DNA of 64,000 nucleotides from Apoda limacodes (GCA_946406115.1 OX291545.1:24547153-24611152), one strand, 5' to 3'. Positions 44,940-56,860 are shown, counted from the first letter of the stretch. The notes: a model not told the origin generated them from the letters alone. Made by a program: numbers and translations.

Positions 44940-45462
44940 ACTATACTTGCAACGAATATTCAGCTACTATTCGGTATTCGGCCTATTCGTATACTTTTAT
45001 CTTTTTCTACCGAATACGGAATATCTAGGAACTACTCGGCCGAATAAGATACTTACTAATATTTTTCGTTGTAGAAGGATGATGGCAAAATAAAAAGATT
45101 GATTTTGCTCTATAATAATGTATTTTCCTGTAATCAATAAAATAATCATGCATTTCCGTACTATAGGTCAGTTCTTATTAGAGGCCATAATTGACTACTA
45201 TTTTATTAGGCTTATACAATCTCACTTTTAAAGTAAACAAATCAAAACGAAGAAAATGTTAATATTTACTATAAGCACCAAACTAAATATATTAAAATAT
45301 GCAGCACGGCGTGGAAATGATATGATAAGCGTCCGGGGGGCGCGGTGTGGGAGTGAGAGGTCACGCGCTGGCCGAATACTTTTGCTATTCGGCCAGGAAG
45401 CCCGCAGAATATTCGATATTCGGCGTATGGCTGAATATACTATTCGTTGCAAGTCTAGTATT
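44940..45462. mobile_element. Inverted-ended, ATTCGGC-rich non-autonomous element
   Basis: The left end 'actatacttgcaacgaata' (44940-44958) and the right end match as inverted repeats at 18 of 19 positions. The motif TATTCGGC and its variants recur near both ends, in both orientations, which would let each end fold. No ORF belongs to it; the two frames at 45228-45474 are by-products. The subterminal repeat pattern recalls hAT-type MITEs, but a clean target duplication was not found. Confidence 0.6.
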
Positions 45463-46842
45463 TACTTCTTATAACTGTATTTTGTTTACCAGAATTCTTA
45501 TTACAAATACTGTATATTCTTAAAGTGTTTATAGTTTTAGTATTATTATTGAGTGGTGTTATATTTCGTTAAGTTTCGGTTCCTTAAATACTTGTTTAAG
45601 AGTTGCATTCATTAAATTTACTTTTCTATTCTATTCTATAGATATACAATAACAGACTCTTTTCTGTTTACACGTTTTGTTTTTCGCATTTTCCGCAGTT
45701 CGCTGCTATTTTATGAATTAAACTCTGAAAAACATGAGTCATAAATATTTTTTTTTACTAAAGTCTACTAAACTAAAAAAATAAAAATAAAGTCAAGTAA
45801 AGATATAATAAAAGTTTTGTTGGCATCTGACGTATGAATATGTCTGCTTCAATGGCTCGTTGTTTACTTTTTAGTGGATCTAAAGTCGGGTTATGTTTTG
45901 TTAAAAAAAACCCTGTTAAACAAATTTCATTTTTCAGTTGGTCCTTAAAGAAACTTACTTTCTTTTATTTTTCTTTGAAACCATAAATTAGTCAAGAGGA
46001 CGAATGATAAGAAAGAAAGGATAGGAAACTAGGAAAAGGTTCGGTTTGTGAAATCCGTTTTTGCCTTGTTACTACGAAATTCTTATATTTGACGAACAGA
46101 CAAAGCTTCACAAGTATAGTATTATATAATCTGTGGTGACACTTTCATGCCCTGCGGGCGACGGGAGACGGGACGGACCGCGGCACACGGTGTGAATTAC
46201 TGCACGTATAATCTGTAGATATCTCTATAGAGTTAATTCGCATACCATAATTTGATTTTATAATTTTATTAGTATAAACTATATTTTTTCTACCTTGTCT
46301 TATCATGTAAACAAATATGGCGTATTGGAGACCAGAGACAATTTTAGAGTTGGGAAATTGGCTTTGAACTATTAAAAAAATATTTTCTCATATTAGTGAA
46401 TACCTTTGAATGAATGCATAAATTTAATCACGGAGATTAATTCCCTGCCGATGGCGAGCGGTGAAATAGTAAAAAAGCAGTGACGATCAGGGTTACCATG
46501 TCTGTTTCAGTTTTAGGCGCTAGATCAGTTAATAAAAAGCGCTAGATTCCGCTAGACAAGTGTGATTTAAGAAAGCGATAGATTATAATATATTTTACAT
46601 TATATAATCAATTGTTTGCAAGTTTGCTAATAAATAAAACATCACTTTGAATTAAAAATAATCTTTCTTGTTACTCGCGTAAAATATCAATAAAACTCGT
46701 TTCCATTATAAGTACCTACTTACCTTCGAAACTTTACCGTAACAGTACTATGTTTATATCTCCACATATAATATCAGGAACACAAACAACCTCATCCTCA
46801 CTGACATCGGTTTTTTTATATTGCCGTATAATATTTCCTTAA
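45463..46842. other. TRRAP intron: no gene, LINE scrap at 46439-46480
   Basis: 46439-46480 ('aattccctgccgatggcgag') is a tiny fragment of the LINE family seen at 36352 and 56195, same orientation. 46143-46190 is a short G+C-rich patch. 46500-46570 holds several 'gcgctagat/cgctaga' repeats. Otherwise nothing. Confidence 0.4.
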
Positions 46843-47335
46843 GGCTATAACATACCCTAGCAAAAGCGTGCCGTTACGACTAGTGTACAAAGATATATTA
46901 CACTATTTGAAGAAGTATACACTGAGATACGTTTTAACGTACGATAGGCGCTAGCACGTGACCGCGCGTTGAAAATATCGATTTTATCGGGTTATTTTTC
47001 GGTATAAAATTAAAATATTTATTTATAACTATAAAATTAGCAAATTCACTTGGTCATATTTATATATATTTTATGAAATAAGAATCAAGTGAATATAACT
47101 CGTAGTGAATTAAAGCCCAAAAATATAGTGTCAGATTTTTTTTTTCTAACTGTTCTAATAGCCAAATTATTAAATTATTAGCAAATCCACATAATTAAGG
47201 TTTAAACTATAACATATATTTTTTTACCCCAAAAATTGTAGGAACTCAGGACTGTAACAAAATTAATCAAATTCTTGCAAACTTACGTTCGTTTGTTTCG
47301 ACACTTCAACAACTTCGTTTGGGTATGCCATCACC
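46843..47335 (+). mobile_element. piggyBac-like TTAA MITE, copy 2 (complete)
   Basis: Flanked by exact TTAA on both sides (46839-46842 and 47336-47339), the piggyBac target duplication. Left end GGCTATAACATACCCTAG; right end, reversed, GGTGATGGCATACCCAAAC. The interior matches copies at 29385 and 62965 throughout ('agcaaaagcgtgccgt', 'cttggtcatatt', 'cataattaaggtttaaac'). No ORF, so it would depend on a transposase elsewhere. Confidence 0.85.
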
Positions 47336-47339
47336 TTAA

Positions 47340-48424
47340 TCATACGACTATACGTATACACGTCTTTCGTCTGCTCAGAATTGGAAAAGGGTTGTTAACA
47401 CACGCAAGGAACAGAGAAAAGTAGATATTTGCGCTTTGTGATGAAGACGACTAATGCAAGAAACGCGAATGTATTACTTCGCGGGATTTTCCCGGTGGGT
47501 TATGTAACTATAGACTGTTTTTTCAGGATTTTGATAGTAACAATATTTGCTAGATTTTTTTTCCAGCAATGAAATATCATACCTACTACTTTCCATTTGT
47601 GAAGATCTCGTACAAATTGTTCGAGGCTGATAGTGTCTGCGTATCTCTTACTGAACACAACAAATCTCGAATTTGTAAGAGAAAGCTCGCACGGTGGTAA
47701 ACTTTTTTTTAAAGTTACCGCACAGGTTTTGATTTATTTGTATCACAATATGCGACAAAAATGACACCGTATTTTGAGCATATTTTTTTATAGCATTGAC
47801 TTAGAAGTTAAATTTTTTTAAACTTTAAGCGACCGTTGACTTATTTTATTTAAATTTTAACTTGATACCTGTACGCGTTCTTGAGTAGAAGGGTCTTGAC
47901 AGACTAATTTTTTTTTATAATGTTCTTATTTTTATATATGTTTTATACCTACAAATTAATAAATTTCGTATTTATTCCTATATTTCTTCAAGACAACGGA
48001 AAGTATCATTTAGGGTTTGATTTATTTGTAAATGCCAAAATGTCTTCTAATTCTGATAGATGGATAGTAATCGTGGGATTGGTGCATCAGTTTTACGTTA
48101 AAATTAAATATTTTATTTTCAAACGATTTAATACGTTTGTCTTAGAACTATTGTTAGACCTAAAGATTTTACTCATACGGTAATGAACGATATAAATTCA
48201 CAAATCATTCTTTTTTTTTCGTCAGCTCTTCCCATCTCTAAGATCCATAGACAACAATGATTAACGAATATTGAATCTGTTATACTTTGTGGAAATGGAT
48301 TTCGTCAATACTTCGATATTGTTAAAAATATTGTAGTTCAATAACAAAATTAAAATTATCTTAACTAAAAACCTAAAAATAAATAAAACATAATTTAAAT
48401 TTAAAAACCCCAGACTCATAAAAA
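47340..48424. other. No gene assigned
   Basis: The 87-codon frame at 47920-48183 is A+T-driven and unrecognised. No repeats identified. Confidence 0.3.
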
Positions 48425-48768
48425 GAATATTTCATCTAAAGTACGCCCCTGTGGTAACCATTGACACTGGCGGCATTACCTCTCTACACAGCCAAACATA
48501 GCCATTGAGAGAGGTAGCATCCAGCCTTTAAATCACCCGACGCAAGAACAAGTCTTTTAGATAAGTCCTTAACAAAAGACTTCGTATCCGATGACCAAGG
48601 GCCAAGTGTCTCAAATGCAAGTGCCGCAAATTCATAACGATTAATTAAAGATGAATGTTTGCGGCGCTTACGTAGTTGTGCTTGTTCAGCGGCCGCACCA
48701 GGTGAAGTAGACTGAATACTCTGTACGTAGGACGGAGCAAGAGTAACGACACAAGTTGCGTCCCACAA
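48425..48768 (-). pseudogene. Retroelement protein fragment ('YEFAALAFETLGPW' type)
   Basis: The minus frame (94 codons from 48768) reads TLAPSYV, GAAAEQAQLRKRRK, then YEFAALAFETLGPWSSDTKS, KRLVLASGDLKAG and, past one stop, RGNAASV. I recall this pattern (YxFxxxAxETLGxW ... SxRxSxAxQRGNAA) from the C-terminal part of retroelement RT polyproteins in many invertebrates. The exact class is not settled here. One in-frame stop near 48484 breaks it. Confidence 0.5.
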
Positions 48769-49102
48769 AAAAAAATTGTAGTTAAAAGGTCAATATGAAT
48801 TGTTTATTTATGTGGTATATTTTGTATGTTATTTTGCTGCAATCAATTTTTGGTGGGTAATATTTGGTGATTGTGACAGAATCTTGTAATTTTGATAAGA
48901 AGTGGTTTTGTTTACATTATAAGGCAAGTAAAAAAAATAGGTATAGATATACGTAAGGTATAGTTTATTTATTTTTCAATTTTTTAGAATTTGTTCGTTT
49001 ATTTTAAATGATATTTTATTATAAAATATAAGTTATACTATGAAAAAATAAGACTCGTAACTTAAGGGGACAATAGACTCTAGTTAAGCAAGTACAGTAT
49101 AA
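48769..49102. other. No recognisable feature
   Basis: A+T-rich, no ORF. Confidence 0.3.
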
Positions 49103-49722
49103 AAAACCGGCCAAGTGCGAGTCGGACTCGCGCACCGAGGGTTCCGTACCTACCACCATTTATGTAATCTACAAACACAAACAAATATATTTTTATATTT
49201 GAGTTGATTGAATGAAAGGTGAATTGCGGTTTACGATTTATGACGTAATAAAAAAAAACTACTTACTAGATCTCGTTCAAACCAATTTTCGGTGGAAGTT
49301 TGCATGGTAATGTACATCATATATATTTTTTTAGTTTTATCATTCTCTTACTTTAGAAGCTACAGGGGGGGGGGGGGGGACACATTTTACCACTTTGAAA
49401 GTGTCTCTCGCGCAAACGATTCAGTTTAGAAAAGAAAAGATATTAGAAACCTCAATATCATTTTTGAAGACCTATCCATAGATATCCCACACGTATGGGT
49501 TTGAAGAAAAAAAAATTTTTGCGCTTCAGTTCTAAGTATTTATTTTTATATGATATAAAATCTTAATGCGGTTCACAGAATACATCTTCTTACCAAGTTT
49601 CAACAGTATAGTTCTTTTAGTTTCGAAAAAAAGTGGCTGTGACATACGGACGGTCAGACAGACAGACATGACTTATCTATAAGGATTCCGTTTTTTGCCA
49701 TTTGGCTACGGAACCCTAATAA
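49103..49722 (-). repeat. GGGTTCCGTA...ACTTGGCCG repeat, full reverse copy
   Basis: Starts 'aaccggccaagtgcgagtcg' and ends 'gctacggaaccctaa', the reverse orientation of 17562-18283. The 'ggtcagacagacagacatg' block near 49650 and a G-run at about 49366-49380 are in the expected places. About 620 bp, apparently complete. Confidence 0.75.
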
Positions 49723-50856
49723 AACTAGCTTAAGCCAGCTCTTATAAGGTCGAACTTCGCACGTCACGTTTTATGTCGCTACGCGTAAAGCACTTACGTT
49801 TTTGGCTAGTTCTTTCGTGTTTTTAATTTATTAAATAAACTAGCCTTTATATAGAAATTGAAGCCGAAATTCTTTTAGTATGAAACAATACCTAACTAAT
49901 GAGTTAAAAAAATAATAGCACATCAAATACAAAATGTCGGGTAAACTTAATTTTTAGCACTATTTTGTGATTATTAAAGTTTTATTTTCTTAATTTATGA
50001 ACATTTTAATATAATTCTGTTCGATTTTCTTTTAAATTAGTAATTTTCCTTCTGTATTTTTCAGTAATTTATAGAATGTACCAATTCTTCAATCCCGAAC
50101 AAGCCAGCTAGACTGTTTTGGGATATTAGGGTATATCCACGTCTTAAGGGTGCTATCGGTAAAAAACAGAAATTTGAGCTTTTTTCAAGTTAAATTACAC
50201 TTAAATGGCAATAAATTTATGTAAAATGTTTTTCTTACTTCATTAAGTGTATCTTTATCTAGTATTTGTATTGAAAAAAAAGATAGAAACATATCATAAT
50301 GTTTTGCAGAAAAAGCTATTTTAGACTCTTGTTTTTAAGATTTTAAGGTCAGAGTAAATTTTTAATACTAAAATTGTAGATTAACAATAAATTTCGGAAA
50401 TCTGAAAAACAATGGGGAAACGGAAGATACTCTGTTAAAGTATTTGTATAGAATATGAATTCAAAATAGAAAAATAATTTAGGAACCTAAATTTAACACT
50501 ATATAGTCACAATACAGTTGTAACAACTTAAAAAATATACACTATATGCAAAAAGACTTCTGGTCAACAAAATAAGGTTATGAGAAGCAAATGCTTTAAA
50601 AAAAATTCTATTACAATTAATTTTCAGACTGTGTGAGCCGCGCTCATTTTCGCGTGCATATCGGGAGTTTGTATGGCGGGCGGCTCGTTTACCGATAACT
50701 CTCTTATACTAAACCCCACGCACAACGCAATAACATCCGCAGATCGCCACAATAGTGTTCGAAACGCGCTGAAAACTGTTGTCACTAAGCGTTTTACAGA
50801 TAAAAGTTTTTATTATGTTAACTGATAGCCTTTAACTAGTATGGTTTAAGTGAATT
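49723..50856. other. No gene assigned
   Basis: A+T-rich with no ORF of note. 50636-50695 is a short G+C-rich patch ('gccgcgctcattttcgcg'). Confidence 0.3.
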
Positions 50857-51090
50857 TTAAGGCAACTTATCCCTATCAAATTCTGTACTATTTAAATTTA
50901 AAGCGCGCACCAAATCTAATGAGTTATGATTTTGAATGCGCCGCAGTGCACCCAGCCTTAAAATGTCGAGCTGGCAACTAGAATGCACGTCATATAATTT
51001 TGCACTTATTAAAATGCGGAGCGATAATTCTATCGTATATTGTTTTGTTAATCTCATTCACAGTGGTGCCTCCGCCACGCAGAAACTTAC
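50857..51090 (-). pseudogene. LINE RT C-terminal fragment, minus strand
   Basis: One minus frame reads KTIYDRIIAPHFNKC (about 51040-50995). The next frame continues SCQLDILRLGALRRI to 50857. Together they resemble the post-RT region of insect LINE ORF2 (YxxIIAPHFxYC ... LxxLQxxQNRAMR). One frameshift separates them; the fragment is short. Confidence 0.45.
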
Positions 51091-51554
51091 ATGGCCAGTC
51101 TAGACGAAGAGACCGGTAGAAGCTCGTCTAAATAATCAAACTGATACAACTTAAAAACATTTTCTTACATAACTCTGGTTATCTTATACCAATCCTTACT
51201 AAATTAAAATGGGAACAATCTGTGGGTTATTCATAACTTCTCTATACGTGAAAATTCAAGGTTTATAAAAGACGGAGTTCTGAGTTGAAACATTAAAAAT
51301 CATACAACCGAATTGATAACCTCCTCCTTTTTTTAAGTCGATTAAAAAGTAAATTTTTGTGTCTAATAGGTTTAATAATTTACCTATTTAGATATTTCGC
51401 AATTTTTCTTGTATATTAATAATAAATAAAGATACACTTAAGCGGTAATTAAATAAGTTTACATTAATATTATTGCCATTTACGAATAATTTAACCGCAA
51501 AAAAACCTGGTACTTATTATTTGTTATAAAATGTAATCTTATGAACAACTAACA
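51091..51554. other. No recognisable feature
   Basis: A+T-rich, nothing supported. Confidence 0.3.
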
Positions 51555-51735
51555 TCTATATTATGTCTGTCTGTTACCTCTTCAAGCTTAAACTACTGTA
51601 CGGATTAGGTTGAAATTTACCATGAGGTAGTTTGAGTCCCAAGAATGGACATAGGCTACTTGAAAACGTCAAGCGTGAGTCAGTTTTATTTCTATAATTG
51701 AATTTAGGGCGGGTGAAACCGCGAGCAACAGCTAG
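51555..51735 (-). repeat. RTE/SINE-like tail repeat, short minus copy
   Basis: 'tatgtctgtctgttacctct', 'cttgaaaacgtcaagcgtg' and 'gggcgggtgaaaccgcgagc' follow the order of the 15190 copy. The middle is partly deleted. Confidence 0.65.
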
Positions 51736-52147
51736 TGTTTATATATGTGTATACTTACTAAATATTTGGTTTTTTACCGATAACATCTTTAAAATATTTT
51801 TTTTTTTTTTTTTTTGTTGCGCTAAGCTAATTGGTCTTGCCAGTTCCTGAAAAGTCGTAAAAGGCGACAAAAGTTAAAAAATAGGTCATATATTTACACT
51901 GATAAGCAATAATGTCGGGTTGCAGCAAAATCCGCAAATAGTCTAAATTGTCTGCGTTCAAGGACCACAAGCGACGTTTATAAGATTACCAGCATCTTTC
52001 TGAAAGTAATGTACAAAATATGTCGCTAAATCAACTGAACGCACCAACAGAAACAGACAAATGTCCAAACTTTCAGCACTTTGTAATGTTCCCCTGTGGG
52101 TTTTAGGAGTTTTGGAACATTACATCTCAGTGAAGTCCGAAGATATA
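51736..52147. other. No gene; poly-T at 51797-51815
   Basis: A T-run of about 19 and plain A+T-rich sequence up to the ISL2EU element. Confidence 0.3.
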
Positions 52148-54850
52148 GAAAGGGTCTGGCCGTACTTTCATAGCAAAACTGCCCCGATAGGAACCTGTAT
52201 CGTAACCTATGCTATATTGTAGAGGATACTAATATTAGTTGATCCAGTAGATATTAGCTCTATATCTCAGTTAATTGAGGAGCTATTTGAAAAAAAGTGT
52301 CCGGAGACGACTTTTTTCCAAAATGATATTTCTTTGTTTATTTTAAAGCTAGGAAAATAAAACCAATTTCAGCGTTTATGATACACGTTACAGTTTATTT
52401 TATAAATAAAAACATAAAAAATGCATATATTTTTTTTTTTAATTAATTTCTATCAGATCTTATTAAATTACCACTTTGAAAAAAATATATAGGTAATAAT
52501 GGTCTATACCTAGCCTAATAGCATGCCAAGTTTTATTAAAATCCAAAAGGTGCAACTTGTCAAAAAAAAAAAATTAACTAAGTGGACCACCTTAAAACCA
52601 CTATTTGACGCTTTTAAATTTTAATATTCACATCTTCAATTATTCAATATTGGGCATGCACAGTTTAAAAAAATGGAATGATCTTTTTAATAATTAAAAC
52701 CTTTTTCATAAAAATAACGTTTATTATTTTGTAGGTATCCAGCAATGCGACAAAGAGACCTCACGTTCGGTAACATTTTGTTGTCTAAAACATTATCTAA
52801 GAGCCGGAACTTTTGCGAAATTGCCCCGTGAACCGCTTCGACGACCCATCTTACTTTTGTCACTTTTCTAGACTCATTAGCTTCAGCAGTTGTAAGTTGA
52901 TGCATGCCGTTTTCCTTTTAGTGCTGGCATAAGCAGTTTGTAGTCTTTCTCGGTAATGTATAACTCAACGTCTCTAAATCCACGGTCTGCAATTATGAGA
53001 TCGTTTCGATGCAAAAGGGTTTGCAAACCAAAAAGATCATCTTATACTATTTTCATTATCGTAGCATCGTTATGTGTTCCATAATAGGGGCCTGCGAAAT
53101 CTATTATGTATCCATCAGTAGCGCAAATAGTAAATGGCTTACATAAATGCGATTTCTTTTGTCCTGAGTAAGATTTGCGTTGGTAATCGTTGTTTGTGCT
53201 TTTTTCATGAAAAATATATGTGCCATCACAAATAATTAACAACTGATCGTCAGTAGTGTTGAATAAAGCCTTCGATATATTAGTCGTTTGATTTTGAATT
53301 AGCTGTTGTCTTGAGACTAAATTGGTACCAAAATGGAACTGTAAAATATCTTTTTCGAAGCTTTATATTATTTGTTTGCAATAATATGAAACTTGTTGCG
53401 CTCGTTCCTATTGTAATATTGAAGATTATATTTTATTTGAAATACCTAATCGTAATTTCATCAAAAAAATCACTAAACATTACGCAAAGGAGAAGACTTC
53501 AATGATGTTAGAAGATTCGACAGTTCCATGATGTTTTTCCAACTTAATCCAGTATATATTTTTAGTTTTTCTTCGGGCATTGTAAAATCACCTATTTTGT
53601 TAAATAGAGTAGCTTCAACCTTTGCTGAAAGTAAATCCAAAAATATTGAGACTTTTTTGCAGATAAAACACTGTCATTTGAGTAAACGTGCAAGCGTAAC
53701 AGTTCATCCTCAAAAAACTTGTTTTTTATTAAATTTTGTGAACAGCAACCGTCTCCATTGGGAATGAAAATCCTTCGTTTGATAAAGGGTTGATATCGAG
53801 CCTCTAATGGTATCGTTTTGATATAAGATGTTGAGCTACATAAAATACGGTATTTATGAGTTGAAATTACCCTCTTTAACGGCAGTACTATAGAGTCTTC
53901 ATTAGAACTGTGACGTACACAAAAGTCTTCAGCATTATCATCATTATCATACTCTTCCTCGTCTACTAATTCAAATTGTATATCTATATCAATATGAGAA
54001 AGTCCTGGGCATGTGTCGTCAGTAGCCGATGATTTAGAGAACGGAATCAATCGTCATTTATGACATAGAACATCTCCAACTTTAAGTCGTTTCATTTGAG
54101 GCACGTTGTATTTACACACTTCATCTTCGGTTTGTAATGTTTTCTTTCGTTTTCCAGACTTTCGTAATATAAAACCACAATTACTACATTTCCCAGACAT
54201 AGTCGATATAATTTTTCGTCAAAATATATATTTCAAAATAAACAATACGTCATTGGAATAAAAAAAATTGTAAAACTACGCAATAATAACAGCGAGTGCG
54301 TACCACGACTATGTACTGCGATCATGTCAGAACATACACGCGCGTGTACACTGCTATACTAGTCACTATAAAAGTAGATCGATAAAATACTGTTATGTGC
54401 TAGTTTATAGCACCAACTGTTTATATACTTTTTATAAGCTGTGAAAACGATATTTTTTCAAAAATGATTATAATATATTGCGATTTAAAAGCATCAACAT
54501 AGTGATCGTAAGATGGTCCACTTAGTTTAATTTTTTTTTCGACAAGTTGCACCTTTTGGATTTTAATAAAACTTGGCATGCTATTAGGCAAGGTGTAGAC
54601 CATTATTATATATTTTTTTCAAAGTGGTGAATTGGTTTTATTTTCCTAGCTTTAAAAGAAACAAAGTAATATCATTTTGGAAAAAAGCCGTCTCCGGACA
54701 CTTTTTTTCAAATAGCTCCTCAATTAACTGAGATATAGAGCGAATATCTACTCGATCAACTAATATTAGTATCCTCTACAATATAGCATAGGTTACAATA
54801 CAGGTTCCGATCGGGGCAGTTTTGCCATGGAAGTACGGCTAGGCCCTTTA
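52148..54850 (-). mobile_element. ISL2EU-type DNA transposon with very long TIRs
   Basis: The ends 'agggtctggccgtac' (52151) and 'gtacggctaggccct' (to 54847) begin inverted repeats running about 370 bp with more than 90% identity by eye (52148-52630 and 54475-54850). The left one is longer because of an A+T-rich insertion of about 95 bp at 52373-52468. Between them, on the minus strand, lies a broken DDE transposase (54200-52687). TIRs this long and nearly identical imply either a fairly recent insertion or later gene conversion between the ends. A target duplication is not clear. Confidence 0.85.
52687..54200 (-). pseudogene. ISL2EU/Harbinger-type DDE transposase, broken
   Basis: Start at 54200. 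The N-terminus MSGKCSNCGFILRKSGKRKK with a later VLCHK pairs CxxC with a second CxxC whose last Cys codon is replaced by a stop (about 54048). A D/E-rich segment follows (53995-53920). The central part is frameshifted and A+T-rich (53592-53250). Then come LIICDGTYIFHEKS (first D, about 53235), GPYYGTHNDA, a stop at 53042, IIADRGFRDVELYITEKDY (second D), a frameshift near 52905, and KVRWVVEAVHG (E) to the end at 52687. Four or more lesions make it inactive. It resembles the DDE_Tnp_4-like family. Confidence 0.85.
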
Positions 54851-55074
54851 AATAAAAAGTTATATTCACATAAATAAATTTAAATAATTTTGAATAAATA
54901 AAAAAAAACAAAAAATTGAGTGAAGTTCAAAAAATTATAACCTAATGAGGTTATATATGTTACAACTTTGCAAATCATAAAGATACCACGAAGCTAGAAA
55001 TCTTTAAATGTTAATTTTTTGAACTGGCTTTTGCACAAGATGATTAAGAGTAAGAAAACCCAGTAGAGGAAAAG
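54851..55074. other. No recognisable feature
   Basis: A+T-rich spacer between transposons. Confidence 0.3.
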
Positions 55075-55850
55075 GGCCGCGTCTTAAATTAAGCTTTTGC
55101 GGTTATTATAGTATCACAATTCATTACTGGACCCGGCGTAGCATAAACATCTAAGGTGTGTTATGTATACGGCAAATACAGAACACACTTTAGATTTGCC
55201 GACGACATTGTCATTGTGGCAAAACCTTCAGAAGAACTGTGTTATATGATGCATTCCTTAGATAAATCCTTACGACTAGTGGGCCTTATAGACCATAAGA
55301 CGACAGTTTAACCAAAACACCATACTAAAGCAAGTATAAACCATAAAGATCATACTCAAGGTGGTCCTGAATAATGTCACACAGACAGAAAATCTATTGA
55401 TCCGAACAAAGAAGAAAACCGATATGGAAGGTTTCTTCTATTTAGAGCAGGCAAGCAGCGTTCGGTGAACTTGGTGGCTTCTCGTCCGTCAGCATGCGGC
55501 GTATCGAGTTATGCTTGAAATTTCTTTGAATGTTCGAATTCAAAATGAGATATCTAAAGTCGTTGACCTACATAGCTTGCTGAATCGGTAAGCAGAAGTG
55601 GCAATAGACTGGTCAGGTCTGTCAAAAGAGTGATTGCCAATGCAGCAGACATAAACTAAAGTAGACCCCGTACCGGAAGAAAAAGCGTAAGACTACCTTT
55701 AGCTTGATAAATGATTATGCACTTAAAAGAGTGGCCACTGGTAGTTCGACGAGGAAATTAGAGGACCCCAAGAAGTAGCGCATCACCGGCGTATGTCCAG
55801 TTCATGACCAAATAGGCTGATATGGTGATGATGATTAAATCATCTCATAT
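55075..55850 (+). pseudogene. RTE-clade LINE remnant (RT palm to C-terminus)
   Basis: THFRFADDIVIVAKPSEELC at about 55185-55245 contains the FADD catalytic box, followed by MMHSLDKSLRLVGL. A decayed stretch then leads to PRTGRKSVRLPL (about 55660-55700), the RTE C-terminal block. The end 'ggtgatgatgatt' (55823-55837) is the TGATGA-type tail of RTE elements. Many stops and shifts. Confidence 0.7.
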
Positions 55851-56190
55851 ATGTTCGAATTTCGAAGCTTAAGTTGTGCCACTGCCAAGGCAGTTAATAC
55901 ATCAACTGAAAGTTACACTACACAGGAAAAAAGTGTAATGGCACGGGCGATCCAACTATGGTTCTACCTTGTACAATCACGCTGGCATGCGCTGATGAAG
56001 ATGATGATGATAATCCAGGTTGGGTGAGAGTGATCGCGACAGCTGTTCCACCGGTGTATGATTTCAACGGCAACTCTCAATTATAGAAAAAAAACTGACT
56101 CACAGTTGACGTTTTCAAGTAGCCTATGTTCTTTCTTTCCTTGTTCAGGATTAAGCGTGAACAGGTTAAAGACTTACAGTTAGTTTCTTT
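55851..56190 (+). repeat. Second RTE-like tail and tail-repeat fragment
   Basis: 'cgctggcatgcgctgatgaa' ending 'gatgatgatgataa' (about 55982-56015) looks like another RTE 3' end. 56070-56185 ('gacgttttcaagtagcctat', 'ggattaagcgtgaacagg') is part of the RTE/SINE-like tail repeat, interrupted at 56190 by the next LINE fragment. Confidence 0.5.
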
Positions 56191-56194
56191 TTTT

Positions 56195-56710
56195 TTTAAT
56201 ACCACTAAGGTGGCCAACAAGCACAGGGTCCGCCTGAAGGTAAGCTGTCACCGTAGCCTATGGACACTTGCAACACCAGGGGTATCACTCGCGCGTTGCC
56301 GACCCTTCAAAAATCCAATAACTTCTTTCTTGAAGAACTCCATACTGTAGTCCTTAGAAAAAACCTTGGCAGGGAGCTCATTCCACAACCCAAGCGTTCG
56401 CACCGCACTGTACGCGACCATTTCGGTTCTAAAGTATGAGATTGAATTCCCTGCCTATGGCGAGCGGTGCGATAATAGAAAGTAGCCGTGGGCATCATTT
56501 CGAACAATTCCTCAGAACACATCCCATTGTACAAGCGGTAGAACACACAGGGAGGCAAAATCTCTCCTCAGACTTAAAGGTTCGCTACGGCAAGTGAGTT
56601 CGGGATCGTCGACAATTCTCACAGCCCGTCGTTGAACCGAGTCAAAAGGTCAAAGCTGGTATCCGGGTGCACCCGCCCAGAGATGGCAGCAGTACTCCGG
56701 GGCCGAACCT
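56195..56710 (-). pseudogene. LINE ORF2 C-terminal fragment, longest copy, minus strand
   Basis: From about 56558 the minus frame reads PPCVFYRLYNGMCSEELFEM, MPTATFYYRTARHRQG, a variable stretch, then CGMSSLPRFFLRTTVWSSSR and KKLLDF. Upstream, near 56640, the equivalent of LTRFNDG is visible. A poly-T run at about 56186-56197 marks the A-rich 3' end, next to 'accactaaggtgg'. Same family as 24600, 36352 and 46439; CR1/Jockey-like. Confidence 0.8.
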
Positions 56711-56860
56711 GAAGTATGGATTTTCCTGCAAATTATTGTTAACTTTTTTCTTTCTTTCCTGCATACTGCAGTTGCTAGTAGTGTAGTTTGCAGGCGATGC
56801 AGTTGTCAATTTTTTCAACACACTTGCTTATAAATCAGCTTTTACTGCACCGTTTTCAGA
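56711..56860. other. Short unassigned spacer
   Basis: No feature recognised. Confidence 0.3.

Noticed and set aside
45228..45474. Overlapping plus and minus frames
   Set aside because: They lie inside the inverted-ended ATTCGGC element and arise from its palindromic sequence.
47920..48183. 87-codon frame considered as a zinc-finger or transposase piece
   Set aside because: Composition is A+T-driven and no cysteine/histidine pattern is present.
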